Part shown: positions 11,330 to 21,519 of the stretch, one piece after another | Position numbering within the stretch: position 1 is the stretch's first letter | Layout of the letters: each line of letters starts with the position of its first letter | Assembly (NCBI GenBank): GCA_016169945.1 | Contig: JADLSH010000173.1 | Coordinates: 1 to 64,000, forward strand | Reading direction: 5' to 3' | Length of the DNA stretch: 64,000 nt | Origin: Trachythela sp. YZ-2020 | Taxonomy: Eukaryota; Cnidaria; Anthozoa; Malacalcyonacea; Clavulariidae | Notes under the pieces: generated by a model | What the model was told of the DNA's origin: nothing | The model's database searches: none | Seen by the model: the letters and a program-made list of their open reading frames with translations, nothing else | Made by a program: the position numbers and the translations under genes

Positions 11330-11991
11330 CTGCCTTTACATGCATAAGGTTTATAGGATTTGGGTTAGACAGGGTTCGAATAGGAGTTAGTTAATGTTAG
11401 TTTTTTGTATAGATATATTTAGAATTTGCATTTAGATCATGAAAGGCTAAAGTTTGCATGACACCAAGAGTATCACAGAATTATGAAACAAATTCTGAAG
11501 AACTCAAAGATCCTAAGGATAGTGCAAAGTTTCAACAGGCTATGGATAAACCATACTTATTTTTTATTATTTTAACTATTTCATTTTTATTCTTCAAAAC
11601 AGGAAAATTCCATGAAAATTTATCGAAAAAAGAAATTTTCTTTTAGAGCGGACGTTTTGTTCTTTTGTAAGCGGAAAGACTGTAATAGTTTCGCTTTCTA
11701 AAAATAGGTATTACCGGTACCAACGGCACAGACTTACGTCCAGATTTTCTTTGATATTTATGCCTTTTTCAATACTATTGCATGTGCAAAAGCAATTTTG
11801 TGTTTATTAAAACAGTATAAAAGTGTAAATATATCAAAACAGTATATAGAAGTATAGATATATATTAATTTAGAACCGATTCGGCCAAGCATCGCAGTCG
11901 GACATTAGTAATTGCTATTATTTCAGCAACGTTTCGTACACATGTAGTAGTAATGTATTATTTATAGCTTTATTTTAGTTTATGCTATTAC
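11330..11991. other. No recognisable gene
   Basis: Nothing supported: A+T-rich DNA with one short ORF (11458-11646) lacking any recognised domain. Confidence 0.4.
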
Positions 11992-12373
11992 AATAGCCAT
12001 TTTCACACTAGAAGACGGACAAGTCGTCTTGACGAACAAATCGTCTGGCAATTTGTTTGTCTAATATGAATTCTAGACAGACAAAAACATAGCTGTGTGC
12101 CATTTTGTTTTCCCAAAATACCGCTATTTCCATTCTCCTCGCGATTGAGATACCGCAATATTTTAATTTGTTCGTGTATTTTGTTCGACGTGTATGAATC
12201 CAAGACGTTTTTCGATGACTTGTTCGTCCACACGATTAAAGGGTCGGACAAATTTAGACGATTTGTTCGTCTGAAATTTTGTCCGACTCGTTTTCACATC
12301 AGACGATTTGTCCGACTGAGACGATTTGTTCGTCTAGACGACTTGTTCGTCTTCTATTGTGAAAACGGCTAAT
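11992..12373. mobile_element. MITE with sub-repeats of GACGAACAAGTCGTCT type
   Basis: TIRs of about 55 bp: AGCCATTTTCACACTAGAAG at 11995, and on the other strand at the right end AGCCGTTTTCACAATAGAAG. Next to and inside the TIRs, short units of the form GACGA.TTGTTCGTCT recur at least six times in both orientations, so much of the element is self-complementary. A 3-bp AAT duplication is possible (11992-11994 and 12371-12373). No coding capacity. Confidence 0.7.
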
Positions 12374-12689
12374 AATACAATTTTATGAACAGTTATGTAA
12401 ACTTTAATTGGCAATATCAATATGCTTCTTTTCAATCGATTTAGTCTACAGACCATATAATAAAAACATGTGTATAATATCTTCTACTTCGCAAACAGCT
12501 TCTCAGTTTTTGAAGGTAAATAATATGACGATATTTAGTTGATACGGATCAGAGTAGATCAAAATGTTTCGTTAAATTGGAAGAAAAAAGTACATAATAG
12601 TTAATACGTATTAATATCATTTTAAATGTCCAGTAAGCAATAAATTCCAGAAATTTAATATATCACAAATTTGCACGTTAATCGTGAGC
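12374..12689. other. No recognisable feature
   Basis: A+T-rich DNA with no ORF or repeat that I can support. Confidence 0.4.
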
Positions 12690-12790
12690 ACACCCCGGAA
12701 GTTTACACTCTGCCTGTATGTATGAATAGATGTATGAATGCATGACTCGTCCATGCAATTTGCCACCACAACAATACTGCAACGTTTCCA
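12690..12790. repeat. Short dispersed repeat, copy 1 (partner at 26808-26960)
   Basis: ACACCCCGGAAGTTTACACT, a short GTATGTATGAATAGATGTATG stretch in imperfect tetranucleotides, then CACAACAATACTGCAACGTT. The same three parts recur in the same order at 26808-26960, where the middle is an expanded microsatellite. Confidence 0.6.
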
Positions 12791-13133
12791 TGGAAACTTT
12801 GCACTAAAAACGAAAACGTCACTCTAAAAGCGGTAACTTTCAAACATGATATTGAAGTGCAATCGTTTGCAAACGCCATTTAACATTTTATGTCCGTAAT
12901 AGGCCGTGAGCTAGTGCACCAAAAGATGGCTAGAAAATGAATTTCATTGGACACCTCGCTAAGCTAAAATAACTTTACATATGCTTATAGATTAAAACAC
13001 GCTGAATCCAAATCTAAAAAGTTCTTGTCGATATACCCTGCAGTTTTTTTGTATTTTTCGATTGAAATCTTAAAAATTCACTGTCGCGTGATTATGTTTA
13101 TTAGTAGTTTCGCGAAACCACATCTTTCAAAAA

Positions 13134-13161
13134 TAGGTACGCTAAGCGTACATGTATCTGC
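13134..13161. repeat. Shared TE-end sequence (partner at 62478-62505, inverted)
   Basis: AGGTACGCTAAGCGTACATG, itself containing a short palindrome, then TATCTGC. It occurs here directly after a point where the related copy at 31778-32013 diverges, and in reverse complement at 62478-62505 at the edge of another insertion. It looks like a terminus of a separate TE family inserted into this element. Confidence 0.5.
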
Positions 13162-14086
13162 TCATGGTGGTCCCACTGTAGTCGTGAAGGAATAATATTC
13201 TACAATTCTATTTGGCCCTAAATTGTATAAGTTCATTCAACCAGTAACTTGTAAAGATGTCATTTGCTGAAATATGTTAGGTTACCAATCTTCTCGATAG
13301 TCCATAATATACTACAATCAGGTATGTGAAAAAATTGTAGATGCATGGATGTTGTCAGAATGCCAGGTGTCACTAACACACCCTTGCACAGTTTCAAAAG
13401 CCTTTTTAAACACATTGATACACGACTTCAACATGTGGTATTCAGGGATGGAGGAACACAAATGAACTATTTATTCGACATGGATGTGTTAGCAAATAGG
13501 TCATATTATTGAAGTCTATTCATCAGTAGCAAATGTTAACTATGTTGAAAATCAGGAGTATAATTTAACACATGTATATAGTCTAATAATATAAACACAG
13601 CATATCAGATCCATACATTGGCTAGAATTGACTAGTCAAAGCTGCAGTGTTCCGTGTGTTTGTTCACCTTACAATACAAACATGAGTGATGTATGTGTAA
13701 ATGTAAAGTACAGGCTTGAAAAGACATTAAATATAAGCAATTTAGTAATTTAGAGGAGAATTTGCCCATGGATATGAAGTATGAATTTCTATTATGAAAA
13801 TTATAAGTATGTGATTGTGAGACGGTCTGCAAAAAATGTCATGCCAAAAGGAGTATTGTACAGTCTTATCTTTTACCGTCTTATTAACTATTATATACTA
13901 TAAACAGGACTATATTTGTACACAATATTTTATTTAAGACCACTATAAAATGTGGAATTGCTAAATGTGGGATTAGCTAGTATTCATGGTAGTCAAATTT
14001 ACTTTAGTATTGAAAACTTATCTGCGTATAAAACAAGATGCTATATTTTACAATTTACGCGTCAATTTTATGTTAATATGTTGTAG

Positions 14087-15214
14087 ACTTGTTTTGCAAA
14101 AATACTTGAGAAAATTATGTATAAACGTCTCATCAATTTTGTTGAAAAAAATAATATTCTTTCGGAGCACCAGTATGGGTTTCGTAAGAATAGATCAACT
14201 GAACTCGCTATAATTGAGTTTATTGATAAAATAACAAAATCAATAGACAAAGGACAATATACAATTGGTATTTTCCTTGACTTGTCAAAAGCGTTTGATA
14301 CTATTAATCATAGTATTCTGCTTAAGAAATTGGAATACTATGGAATTAGAGGTGTTACACTTAAATGGTTTGAGAACTACCTTTCCAATAGAAAACAAAT
14401 TGTAAAATATAATGAAACTAAGTCTGAAGCAATGACAATAACTAGTGGTGTCCCTCAAGGCTCAATATTGGGGCCACTTTTATTTTTATTATACATAAAT
14501 GATATCCAAAATTGCAGCACACTAGTTTCCAAAATATTGTTTGCAGATGACACAAATACTTTCCACAGTCATTCTTGCTTAAAAGAATTAAATTTAATCA
14601 TGCAAGATGAAATAAATAAAATAGCTGATTGGATTAGCAGTAATAAATTATCACTGAATGCATCTAAAACAAAATTTATTCTATTTAGATCATCAAATAA
14701 AAAGATTAAACACAATATAACAATTTCTATAAATGGACAACCAATTAAGCAAGTTAAAAATACAACTTTCCTTGGTGTTATTATTGATGAACACCTAACT
14801 TGGAATGATCACATTGATTTAATTGTGAAAAAAGTTATAAAATCTATCCAAAAGAAAATAATTCGATTAATGATGTTCAAATCGTATTCTGAGCACTCTG
14901 AACCACCATTTAATAAATCAAACATTCTGAATATTAAAAAAATTAATGATTTTCTAACTAGTTTATTCATGTTTCGATATCACTACCTGGAAAATTTACC
15001 AAAATACTTTAGCAATTATTATGTAACTAAAAACAAAATACATGAACACAACACAAGGAACGCATTTAAACTTCATAAATCATACTCAAGAACTAATTTT
15101 GTCAAACATTCACTTTACAATAAAGGTGTAAATATCTGGAATGAGTTAAAGTCTGAATTAAAAAATATTAAATCTTATAACATATTCAAGAAAAAATCAA
15201 AAAATTATTTCTAG
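14087..15214 (+). pseudogene. LINE reverse transcriptase (CR1/Jockey-like), 5'-truncated, internally deleted
   Basis: Homology begins upstream of the first ATG (14117) with CFAKILEKIMYKRL and runs 366 codons to TAG at 15212-15214. The reverse transcriptase blocks are complete and in order: YGFRKNRST, LDLSKAFDTINH (motif A), GVPQGSILGPLLF (motif B) and LFADDTN (catalytic motif C, FADD). After WNDHIDLIVKKVIKSI the frame jumps directly to QKKIIRLMMFKSYSEHSEPP. In related LINEs about 60 residues (thumb region) lie between these blocks, so there is an in-frame internal deletion. The C-terminal tail ends KSYNIFKKKSKNYF. The endonuclease domain and ORF1 are absent. The fragment sits inside the TAGGCCGT element and has a long open frame, suggesting fairly recent insertion. 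Confidence 0.85.
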
Positions 15215-15713
15215 CTGTAGCACGAAGCTCTACTGTTTCTATATTACGCTTCATCGCTGCCAAAAAAGAAACACATTCAAACGATCAGAAAAAAGCTTAT
15301 TTTTATCGGAAACCTGATATGAATTAAATACGTAACATTTTGTTTACAAATGTTTTGTACATCACTATTTTGTATATCTTAAAATGACCCGAGATATGCC
15401 CGAGATGTAGGAGGTATGCATACAGGCTATTGGTCCGATTCTTACGAAACGCTTTTTGAACGATGAATTTTGCACGGAATTGCTAATAAACGTAGTTCAA
15501 AACAGTGAATTTTTTAAGATTTCAATCGAGAAATACAAAAAAAACTGCAGGGTATCTCGACAAGAACTTTTTAGATTTGGATTCAGCGTGTTTTAATCTA
15601 TAAGAATATGTAAAGTTCTTAGCTTAGCGAGGTGTCCAATGAAACTAAACGTTTTGGTGCAGTAGCTGACGGCCTATAATACATTAATGCCAAGATCTCT
15701 CGCCCGGTTATAT

Positions 15714-17066
15714 AACTGTTTTAAGATAAACTGATGATGACGGGCAACATGGCATATGTGCCAAAACGCGAATCCGGGACGATACTATATGATAGTTGTC
15801 CCAAGAATATTCCAGGCAAGTTTTGTCAGGTTTCAATTTAGTTCGATTCATTTGACCTTCGACATTATAGAAGCTTCGTTTTGTTCAATAATGGCGCCTG
15901 TGCAAGTGTCTATTTTCTGCTCCAAATCACGCCATTTCGTCACCAAATATAATCTCTGTTGCAGCATCCAAAAAATTAGATTGTGGCAACTATCCTGAAA
16001 GAAAACTGCTCACAAAATGATAACATACAAATTGTTACCACCCTGAAGATCAGTGGAAGTACAGTATATTGTTCAATGTAGTTTGATAGTTTCGCGAAAA
16101 CATTGCGTGGGCAGAGCTGTCAGGGTTGGACAAAATATATTCACGCAGCACTCAAGCTAAACTTATCATCAAAATTATTTGAATTATTGAAGAAAAAAGC
16201 TTTATATTTTTATAAATTTCTATTCTTATACAGGATACAAAAGAAAACTATTGCCTGATATCCTATCAATAAATAACCTATATTAGCCTTTGTTTAGTAC
16301 AAATTTCGCACATTTAAATAGTCACCCACCCGCGCGAAACTTTCAGAATACTTTGCACATTGTACAGTAGTTTCCACTCATCTATAGGGTGGTAAATTTT
16401 GTATCTGTCCACAATCTATTTTTTTGGATGCTGCAATAGAGGTTATATTTGGTGACGAAATGACGTGATTTGGAGCAGAAAATCGACACTTGCACAGGTG
16501 CCATTATTGAAAATACGAAGCTGCTATAATGTCGAAGGTCAAATGAATCGAACTAAATCGAAACCTGACAAAACTTGCCTGGAGTATTCTTGGGACAACT
16601 ATCATATAGCTCAAGTATTACTTTGCGTGAATTTCTGCCTGTCTCGATGACAAACAGCAAGGAAAATGGCCAAAACATGGCGAAAAACGTCCATTGGTAG
16701 GGGGTAAGTGTACTTAAACGTATTGTTTCTCTACAAAATAGCAACACTATTTACGAAATGTATTCGTATTATATTTGAATAAATAGAGAAAAATAGAAAT
16801 AAGGAAAAATAGCAATTCTGTGGTGTTGAAAGTTGTATGATGTATAAAATAGTCAGTTCACCTGTTATGGTGTATAGCCACTTTCTCATAAAATATCATA
16901 CTTAGACATTTCACAATCTCCTATGACCACCCCTATAAGTAACCATTCTAAACACTATAAGCACTCGAGAAGCACTATATAGTCATTTTCGGGCATTTCG
17001 TCCCGGATTCGGGTTTTGACACATATGCCATGCTGTCCGTCATAGTCATTTTACCCTAAAACAGTT
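15714..17066. mobile_element. Foldback element with several hundred bp of inverted arms
   Basis: Outer arms 15714-15800 and 16985-17066 share AACTGTTTTA and CATGGCATATGTG. Inner arms 15800-16110 and 16310-16625 share ATGATAGTTGTCCC, TTCGATTCATTTGACCTTCG and TGCTCCAAATCACG. The left arm is continuous, while the right arm is split by about 360 bp (16625-16985), probably a later insertion. No convincing TSD or ORF is seen. Confidence 0.7.
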
Positions 17067-17560
17067 GAGATTATCTGTCCTAAATGAAATGCACATAAAC
17101 TCATATACAGATCCTAGACTAATATTTTTAGCTTTACTTCACAAAACCTTTTCCCACAAAATTCCTACAAATACCCATATGTAGATCAAACAAACGTCCT
17201 GAAAACCCTTCTTAGATTGTACTGTACAAGATTGCATTTCCATCACATGCACGAGTACCGATATTCATTATGTTTATAACTTTTGCTTGGCAGGTCCTTC
17301 AGTTTTAGAAATGGGCATGAAGGGGCGAAATTCACAAAAGCCAAAGCTGTTCATTCTAATATTGTATATAAGTAGATATAAAATGGAAAAAATTATGAAC
17401 GTGTAAAACAATACTTACCCATCAGATGGCGTAGGATCCGAATCGTGGTCGATATAGTCATAGCTCAATTTTGGAAGCTAAATTGAAATATTTAAACTTA
17501 AATCTTAATTCTTGGTTTTCCACTAACTTAAAAGTTCAATTCTACTATGAAGAAGATTAC
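17067..17560. other. No recognisable feature
   Basis: A+T-rich DNA with no supported gene or repeat before the PLE debris. Confidence 0.4.
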
Positions 17561-17582
17561 GTCAAATGCATGTATATATATA

Positions 17583-17800
17583 TAATGGACATTGAAAGAA
17601 AACAATAAGGATTTCAGTATTAATTGGCAAATTTTAAAACATTCTATTTCGTATACGGGAGGATCAAAAACAAGGATTGTTTACTCAACAAAAGAGCTGA
17701 AATAACAAATTTCGCGTAAACAACGCAAACAAAGCCATGCATGCACACATTGTCTCCCACACACACTCCCACGCTCCGGCAGGAAGCATATAAGCGGTCA
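17583..17800 (+). pseudogene. Penelope-like element, 3' coding fragment
   Basis: The + strand matches the last codons of the PLE ORF found intact at 50295-50570 (LKENNKDFSINWQILKHSIS, then NKDCLLNKRAEI and a HAHIVS-like end). Two short deletions remove the Cys-containing block after TGGSK and part of the final segment. It is followed directly by a PLE hammerhead. A (TA)n-type tract precedes it (17574-17582), so this is a heavily 5'-truncated insertion of the same PLE family. Confidence 0.75.
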
Positions 17801-17820
17801 TTTCTTTCGATATTTGTAAA

Positions 17821-17861
17821 CTGCCTGATGATTCTTTTACAGATGAAACAGCCTGTTGCAG
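17821..17861 (+). ncRNA. Hammerhead ribozyme motif, PLE type
   Basis: The core CTGATGA, a short stem II, GAAA, and a minimal helix III (ACA/TGT with a GCC loop) lead to a GTT cleavage triplet. Helix I is CTGC/GCAG. Stem II is weak (TCT/AGA). PLE terminal repeats are known to carry hammerheads with very short helix III. This one sits directly downstream of a PLE coding remnant, as expected. Confidence 0.7.
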
Positions 17862-17993
17862 ACAAGTTTTGAGGTAAGTGAAAATATATATATATATATA
17901 TATACGTGTAGGTTTAGGTCTACGAAACGCAAAGAGTGCTCGACAACATATAGTTAGAGCAAATTATAGATTTTCGCTTACCTCAAAACTTGT

Positions 17994-18054
17994 CTGCAAC
18001 AGGCTGTTTCATCTGTAAAAGAATCTGTAAAAGAATCATCAGGCAGTGATGATT
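17994..18054 (-). ncRNA. Hammerhead motif, PLE type, stem II duplicated
   Basis: Minus-strand copy of the same motif, but TCTGTAAAAGAA is duplicated, lengthening the stem II segment. It is head-to-head with the + strand copy at 18059. Together they form an inverted pair with only a few bases between. Confidence 0.55.
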
Positions 18055-18058
18055 CTGA

Positions 18059-18097
18059 CTGATGATTCTTTTACAGATGAAACAGCCTGTTGCAGAC
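18059..18097 (+). ncRNA. Hammerhead motif, PLE type, helix I 5' strand damaged
   Basis: CTGATGA, stem II, GAAA and the GTT site are intact. The 5' strand of helix I reads TCTGA instead of CTGC, so cleavage is doubtful. It is followed by the PLE downstream sequence TTTTGAGGTAAGCGAAAATC and then (TA)n. Confidence 0.5.
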
Positions 18098-18149
18098 AAG
18101 TTTTGAGGTAAGCGAAAATCTATATATATATATATATATATAGTCAAAT

Positions 18150-18193
18150 CTGCAGACATGCATGTTTCGCCGTTCAACGGCTCGTCAGTGCAG
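18150..18193 (-). ncRNA. Hammerhead ribozyme, retrozyme type
   Basis: Read on the minus strand: helix I CTGCA, core CTGACGA, stem II GCCGT-TGA-ACGGC, GAAA, a tiny helix III (ACAT/ATGT) ending GTC, then TGCAG completing helix I. All invariant core positions are present. Confidence 0.85.
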
Positions 18194-18365
18194 CTTGTAA
18201 CGCAGCCTAGATGCGAGTGAATTCGTATTTATACACCATACTCTTGCCCTCACCCTCACCCTCACCAAGCGCATGTGGAACAATACTCAGACACATGCGC
18301 ATCCAGACATGCGTGAAGTGTCTTGGGGCCAGAGTGCTCAAACGACCACAAGGGAAGTGAGCTTT

Positions 18366-18408
18366 TGCAGACATGCATGTTTCGCCGTTCAACGGCTCGT
18401 CAGTGCAG
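18366..18408 (-). ncRNA. Hammerhead ribozyme, retrozyme type
   Basis: Same core as the preceding motif. Helix I is shortened to four pairs because the unit boundary replaces the fifth base. Confidence 0.75.
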
Positions 18409-18647
18409 CTTGTAACGCAGTCTAGATGCGAGTGACTTCGTATTTATACACCATACTCTTGCCCTCACCAAGCGCATGTGGTACAATACTCAGACACATG
18501 CGCATCCAGACATGCGTGAAGTGTCCTGGGGCCAGAGTGCTCAAACGACCACAAGGGAAGTGAGCTTTTGCATTATAGCTTATATAGCCACCAATTAACC
18601 TCACAGAGTGCTCAACAACACAAGTGAAGGAGTATATATAGTTAAAT

Positions 18648-18691
18648 CTGCAGACATGCATGTTTCGCCGTTCAACGGCTCGTCAGTGCAG
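18648..18691 (-). ncRNA. Hammerhead ribozyme, retrozyme type
   Basis: Complete motif identical to the array consensus, including five-pair helix I and GTC cleavage triplet. Confidence 0.85.
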
Positions 18692-18889
18692 CTTGTAACG
18701 CAGTCTAGATGCGAGTGACTTCGTATTTATACACCATACTCTTGCTCTCACCAAGCGCATGTGGTACAATACTCAGACACATGCGCATCCAGACATGCGT
18801 GAAGTGTCTTGGGGCCAGATTGCTCATACGACCACAAGGAAGTGAGCTTTGCATTATCGCTTAGAGCTTTGCATTATCGCGCATAGTTT

Positions 18890-19016
18890 TCGCTTACGTC
18901 AATGTAACCACTACAGTCTGTTTCAAGCAATAAGCGATCATCAAGTGCAGGCGAGCTTGATGATCGCTTATTGCGTGAAACAGGCTGTAGTGAATACCTT
19001 GAGGTACGCGAAAACT
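18890..19016. repeat. PLE-derived inverted repeat with decayed hammerhead
   Basis: TAGTTTTCGCTTACGTCAA at the left and TTGAGGTACGCGAAAACTA at the right are inverted, as are the TGATCATCAAG and CTTGATGATCGC segments near the middle. The right half resembles the PLE hammerhead, with TTGATGA in place of CTGATGA, stem II TCGC/GCG, then GAAACAGGCTGT. Losing the core C should abolish cleavage. Confidence 0.55.
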
Positions 19017-19219
19017 ATATTTGCTCCATCTATATGATATTGAGCATTCTTTGGCATTTCGTGAACCAAAACACGCTCAGTACCCTGCCCAGTGGCGTGC
19101 TGGCAGGGGGGGCCGGGGGGGGGGGCATGCCCCCCCCAGCGAAGACTTTTTAGGGGGCGCCAAAACATAAATGGGGCGCCGAAATTGCACAAAATCACGC
19201 AAAAGCGCACTGTTTATTT

Positions 19220-20040
19220 ATTTTTCGTTTAGGTCAGATCGAATTGGTGGTTGCAGGTATTCGGATCCTGGAACATGTTTTGGGGACCCTGTCCAGTTGG
19301 AACAGCTATTGGGTCTATATTAAGTTATTTCTTAATGGTTTGAAGTGAGGTGTTGGATAATTATAGTGGTTTGATGTATGATGAATGGTTTATTGTTTGA
19401 TAAATGGTATAATGTTTGATTCGTGGTGTGAATAATATGAAGATGACATAATGAAAATATAGAACAGTAACATATTGAAAATATAGAACAGTAACATAAT
19501 GAGATTATAGATATTAACTGTGATAAAATGAGTTTGTGTGTTGTTTGTGTAGGCAAAACCCGGGTGCAATCATGTGTGGAATGATGCCAAGGTCTGGGTG
19601 AATGCCAGTGTGTTTTTGCCACCCAGACCAAGTCCCATATCGTTTTTTGTTAAAACCTTGGTTATGTTATCATCAGGTTCCGAGCATAACCGGGACAGCA
19701 CGTTTCTAACCCGCTAGCAGGTCTTGGAACAACGTGCTTGCATAAAAATATTGATTTTGGTGGTTTATGAATACACCATGTGGTCCGCGCGAAATATGCG
19801 TTGATATTTCGTGCGCAAAAACATTGTGGAATTGTGTGTGAGAATGGTTTTTATGTAGTGTTGATGATGAGGGTGGTTTATATAAACTATTTGAAGTGTT
19901 ATATGCGAGACATTTGATAATAAATACGGTGAAAATGAAGTTTACTTACGAGAAGGATTGAGTTGATTTTCTCTTTGCGTTGACGCGAGCGGAAAGGATT
20001 TATCAGTGGGGGGTTGAGAACTTGAGACGGAAGGAAAATT
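19220..20040. other. Left interior of the hAT-like element, non-coding
   Basis: No coding sequence is recognised. Two TAACATA.TGAAAATATAGAACAG repeats lie near 19450-19500, and a GC-richer stretch follows (19550-19740). Confidence 0.4.
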
Positions 20041-20042
20041 TG

Positions 20043-21508
20043 AGGGCTGTTGGTGAATCTGACTAATGATGCATGTGGGTTGTGACAGATGGTGTGACGT
20101 ATGTGTGACCTGTGATCGTGACGGTGGTATCAAGATGTGGACTATGATGAAAATTGTTGTACGAAGTGGAAGCACGGGTTGACAATGTAGTACGTAATGA
20201 GTGAATTGCGGTCTGTGTGGTGAATGTGGATAATGATGTATGTGGTTTGTGACAGATGGCGTGACGTATGTGTGACATGATTGTCGTGACTTTGTTTTGG
20301 CTTCTCGCTCTTTGGGAGAATTGTGAATGGCGGACTTGGGTATGGCACATTGTGTCCAAATTTCAGTCTGGTCAACATACATCTGGTTAGTTTGTCAAGC
20401 CATTTTTGTAATGCTTTATTTGCTGAGTTGTTAGATATTGCTGAATGTGGAATGAGTGAGTAATGGTTGGTTAAGGCATGTTGCTGATGCTTAACCTTTT
20501 CCTGTGAGTATTGGCCGAGATTGGGGTTTCGATTAAGGTTTGAAATCCAGTGAGATCAGATGTTGAGGAGGGGTACAGTGGTGAAAATTGTTGTGCTGAG
20601 TGGAAGAATCACTTGACAATGTGGTACGAAGTGAGTGTAGTGTGGTCTGTGATGGATGGTGGTGAATCTGAATAACGGTGTTTTGGTGTGTGACAGATGG
20701 CGTGACGCATGTGTGACATGGTGATTGTGACAGTGGGATCAAGAGGTGGACAAAGAGATGAAAATTGTTGTATGAAGTGGAAGCATTGATTGACAATGTA
20801 GTACGGAAGGAATGAAGTGCGGTCTGTGTGGCGAATGTGGATAATTATGTATGTGGTTTGTGACAGATGGCATGACAATGTGGTACGAAGTGAGTGTAGT
20901 GTGGTCTGTGATGGATGGTGGTGAATCTGAATAATGGTGTTTTGGTGTGTGACAGATGGCGTGACGCATGTGTGACATGATGATTGTGACAGTGGGATCA
21001 AGAGGTGGACAAAGAGATGAAAATTGTTGTATGAAGTGGAAGCATTGATTGACAATGTAGTACGGAAGGAATAAAGTGTGGTCTGTTTGGCGAATGTGGA
21101 TAATAATGTATGTGGTTTGTGACAGATGGCATGACAATGTGGTACGAAGTGAGTGTAGTGTGGTCTGTGATGGATGGTGGTGAATCTGAATAACGGTGTT
21201 TTGGTGTGTGACAGATGGCGTGACGCATGTGTGACATGATGATTGTGACAGTGGGATCAAGAAGTGGACAAAGAGATGAAAATTGTTGTATGAAGTGGAG
21301 GCATTGATTGACAATGTAGTACGGAAGGAATGAAGTGTGGTCTGTGTGGTGAATGTGGATAATTATGTATGTGGTTTGTGACAGATGGCATGACGCATGC
21401 GTGACATGATGTTCGTGACTTTGTTTTGGCTTCTCGCTCTTTGGGAGAATTATGAATGGCGGACTTAGGTATGGTACATTGTGTCCAAGTTTAAGTCTGG
21501 TCAACATT
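20043..21508. repeat. Tandem repeat of about 259 bp with diverged flanking copies
   Basis: GACAGATGGCGTGACGCATG recurs at 20694, 20952 and 21211 (periods 258-259), alternating with GACAGATGGCATGAC at 20865, 21121 and 21380. Outer, more diverged copies begin near 20085 and 20254. The blocks 20220-20380 and 21340-21508 are homologous and both end near CAGTCTGGTCAACAT or AAGTCTGGTCAACAT. The long minus-strand reading frames here are by-products of the repeats lacking stop codons. Confidence 0.85.
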
Positions 21509-21519
21509 CAACATTATTG

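Larger units (their letters stand above)
12897..15679. mobile_element. TIR transposon, TAGGCCGT family, 3-bp TAA duplication
   Basis: TIRs of about 210 bp (12900-13110 and 15470-15676) begin TAGGCCGTGAGCTAGTGCAC. They share AAAACACGCTGAATCCAAAT and TCAATCGA.AAATAC. TAA flanks both ends (12897-12899 and 15677-15679). The same left arm occurs at 31778, and a divergent family member spans 57891-60725, both also at TAA. The interior holds a LINE reverse transcriptase fragment and another inserted end sequence (13134), so this copy is a nested composite. Three-base duplications fit PIF/Harbinger or Academ superfamilies. Content of the 57891-60725 relative favours Academ. Confidence 0.7.
18143..18860 (-). 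repeat. Three retrozyme-type units (partial trimer)
   Basis: Three copies of the unit tandemly amplified at 39931-45630 start at 18143, about 18366 and 18641. The first carries an expanded CCCTCA motif (18246-18265). The second is joined through a truncated boundary (GCTTTTGCAGACATG). The third decays after 18850. Each contains a minus-strand hammerhead. A (TA)n tract (about 18121-18142) precedes the first unit. Confidence 0.85.

Noticed and set aside
18207..18661. Minus-strand ORFs starting MNGETCMSA or MHVCRF in the retrozyme units
   Set aside because: They read through the hammerhead itself and recur only because the unit recurs. Retrozyme units are non-coding.
19942..21507. Several long overlapping minus-strand ORFs (up to 191 codons) rich in His, Ser and Thr
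   Set aside because: They are translations of the 259-bp tandem repeat and its relatives in multiple frames, with the same segments recurring in different frames and no domain. Repetition, not selection, keeps them open.
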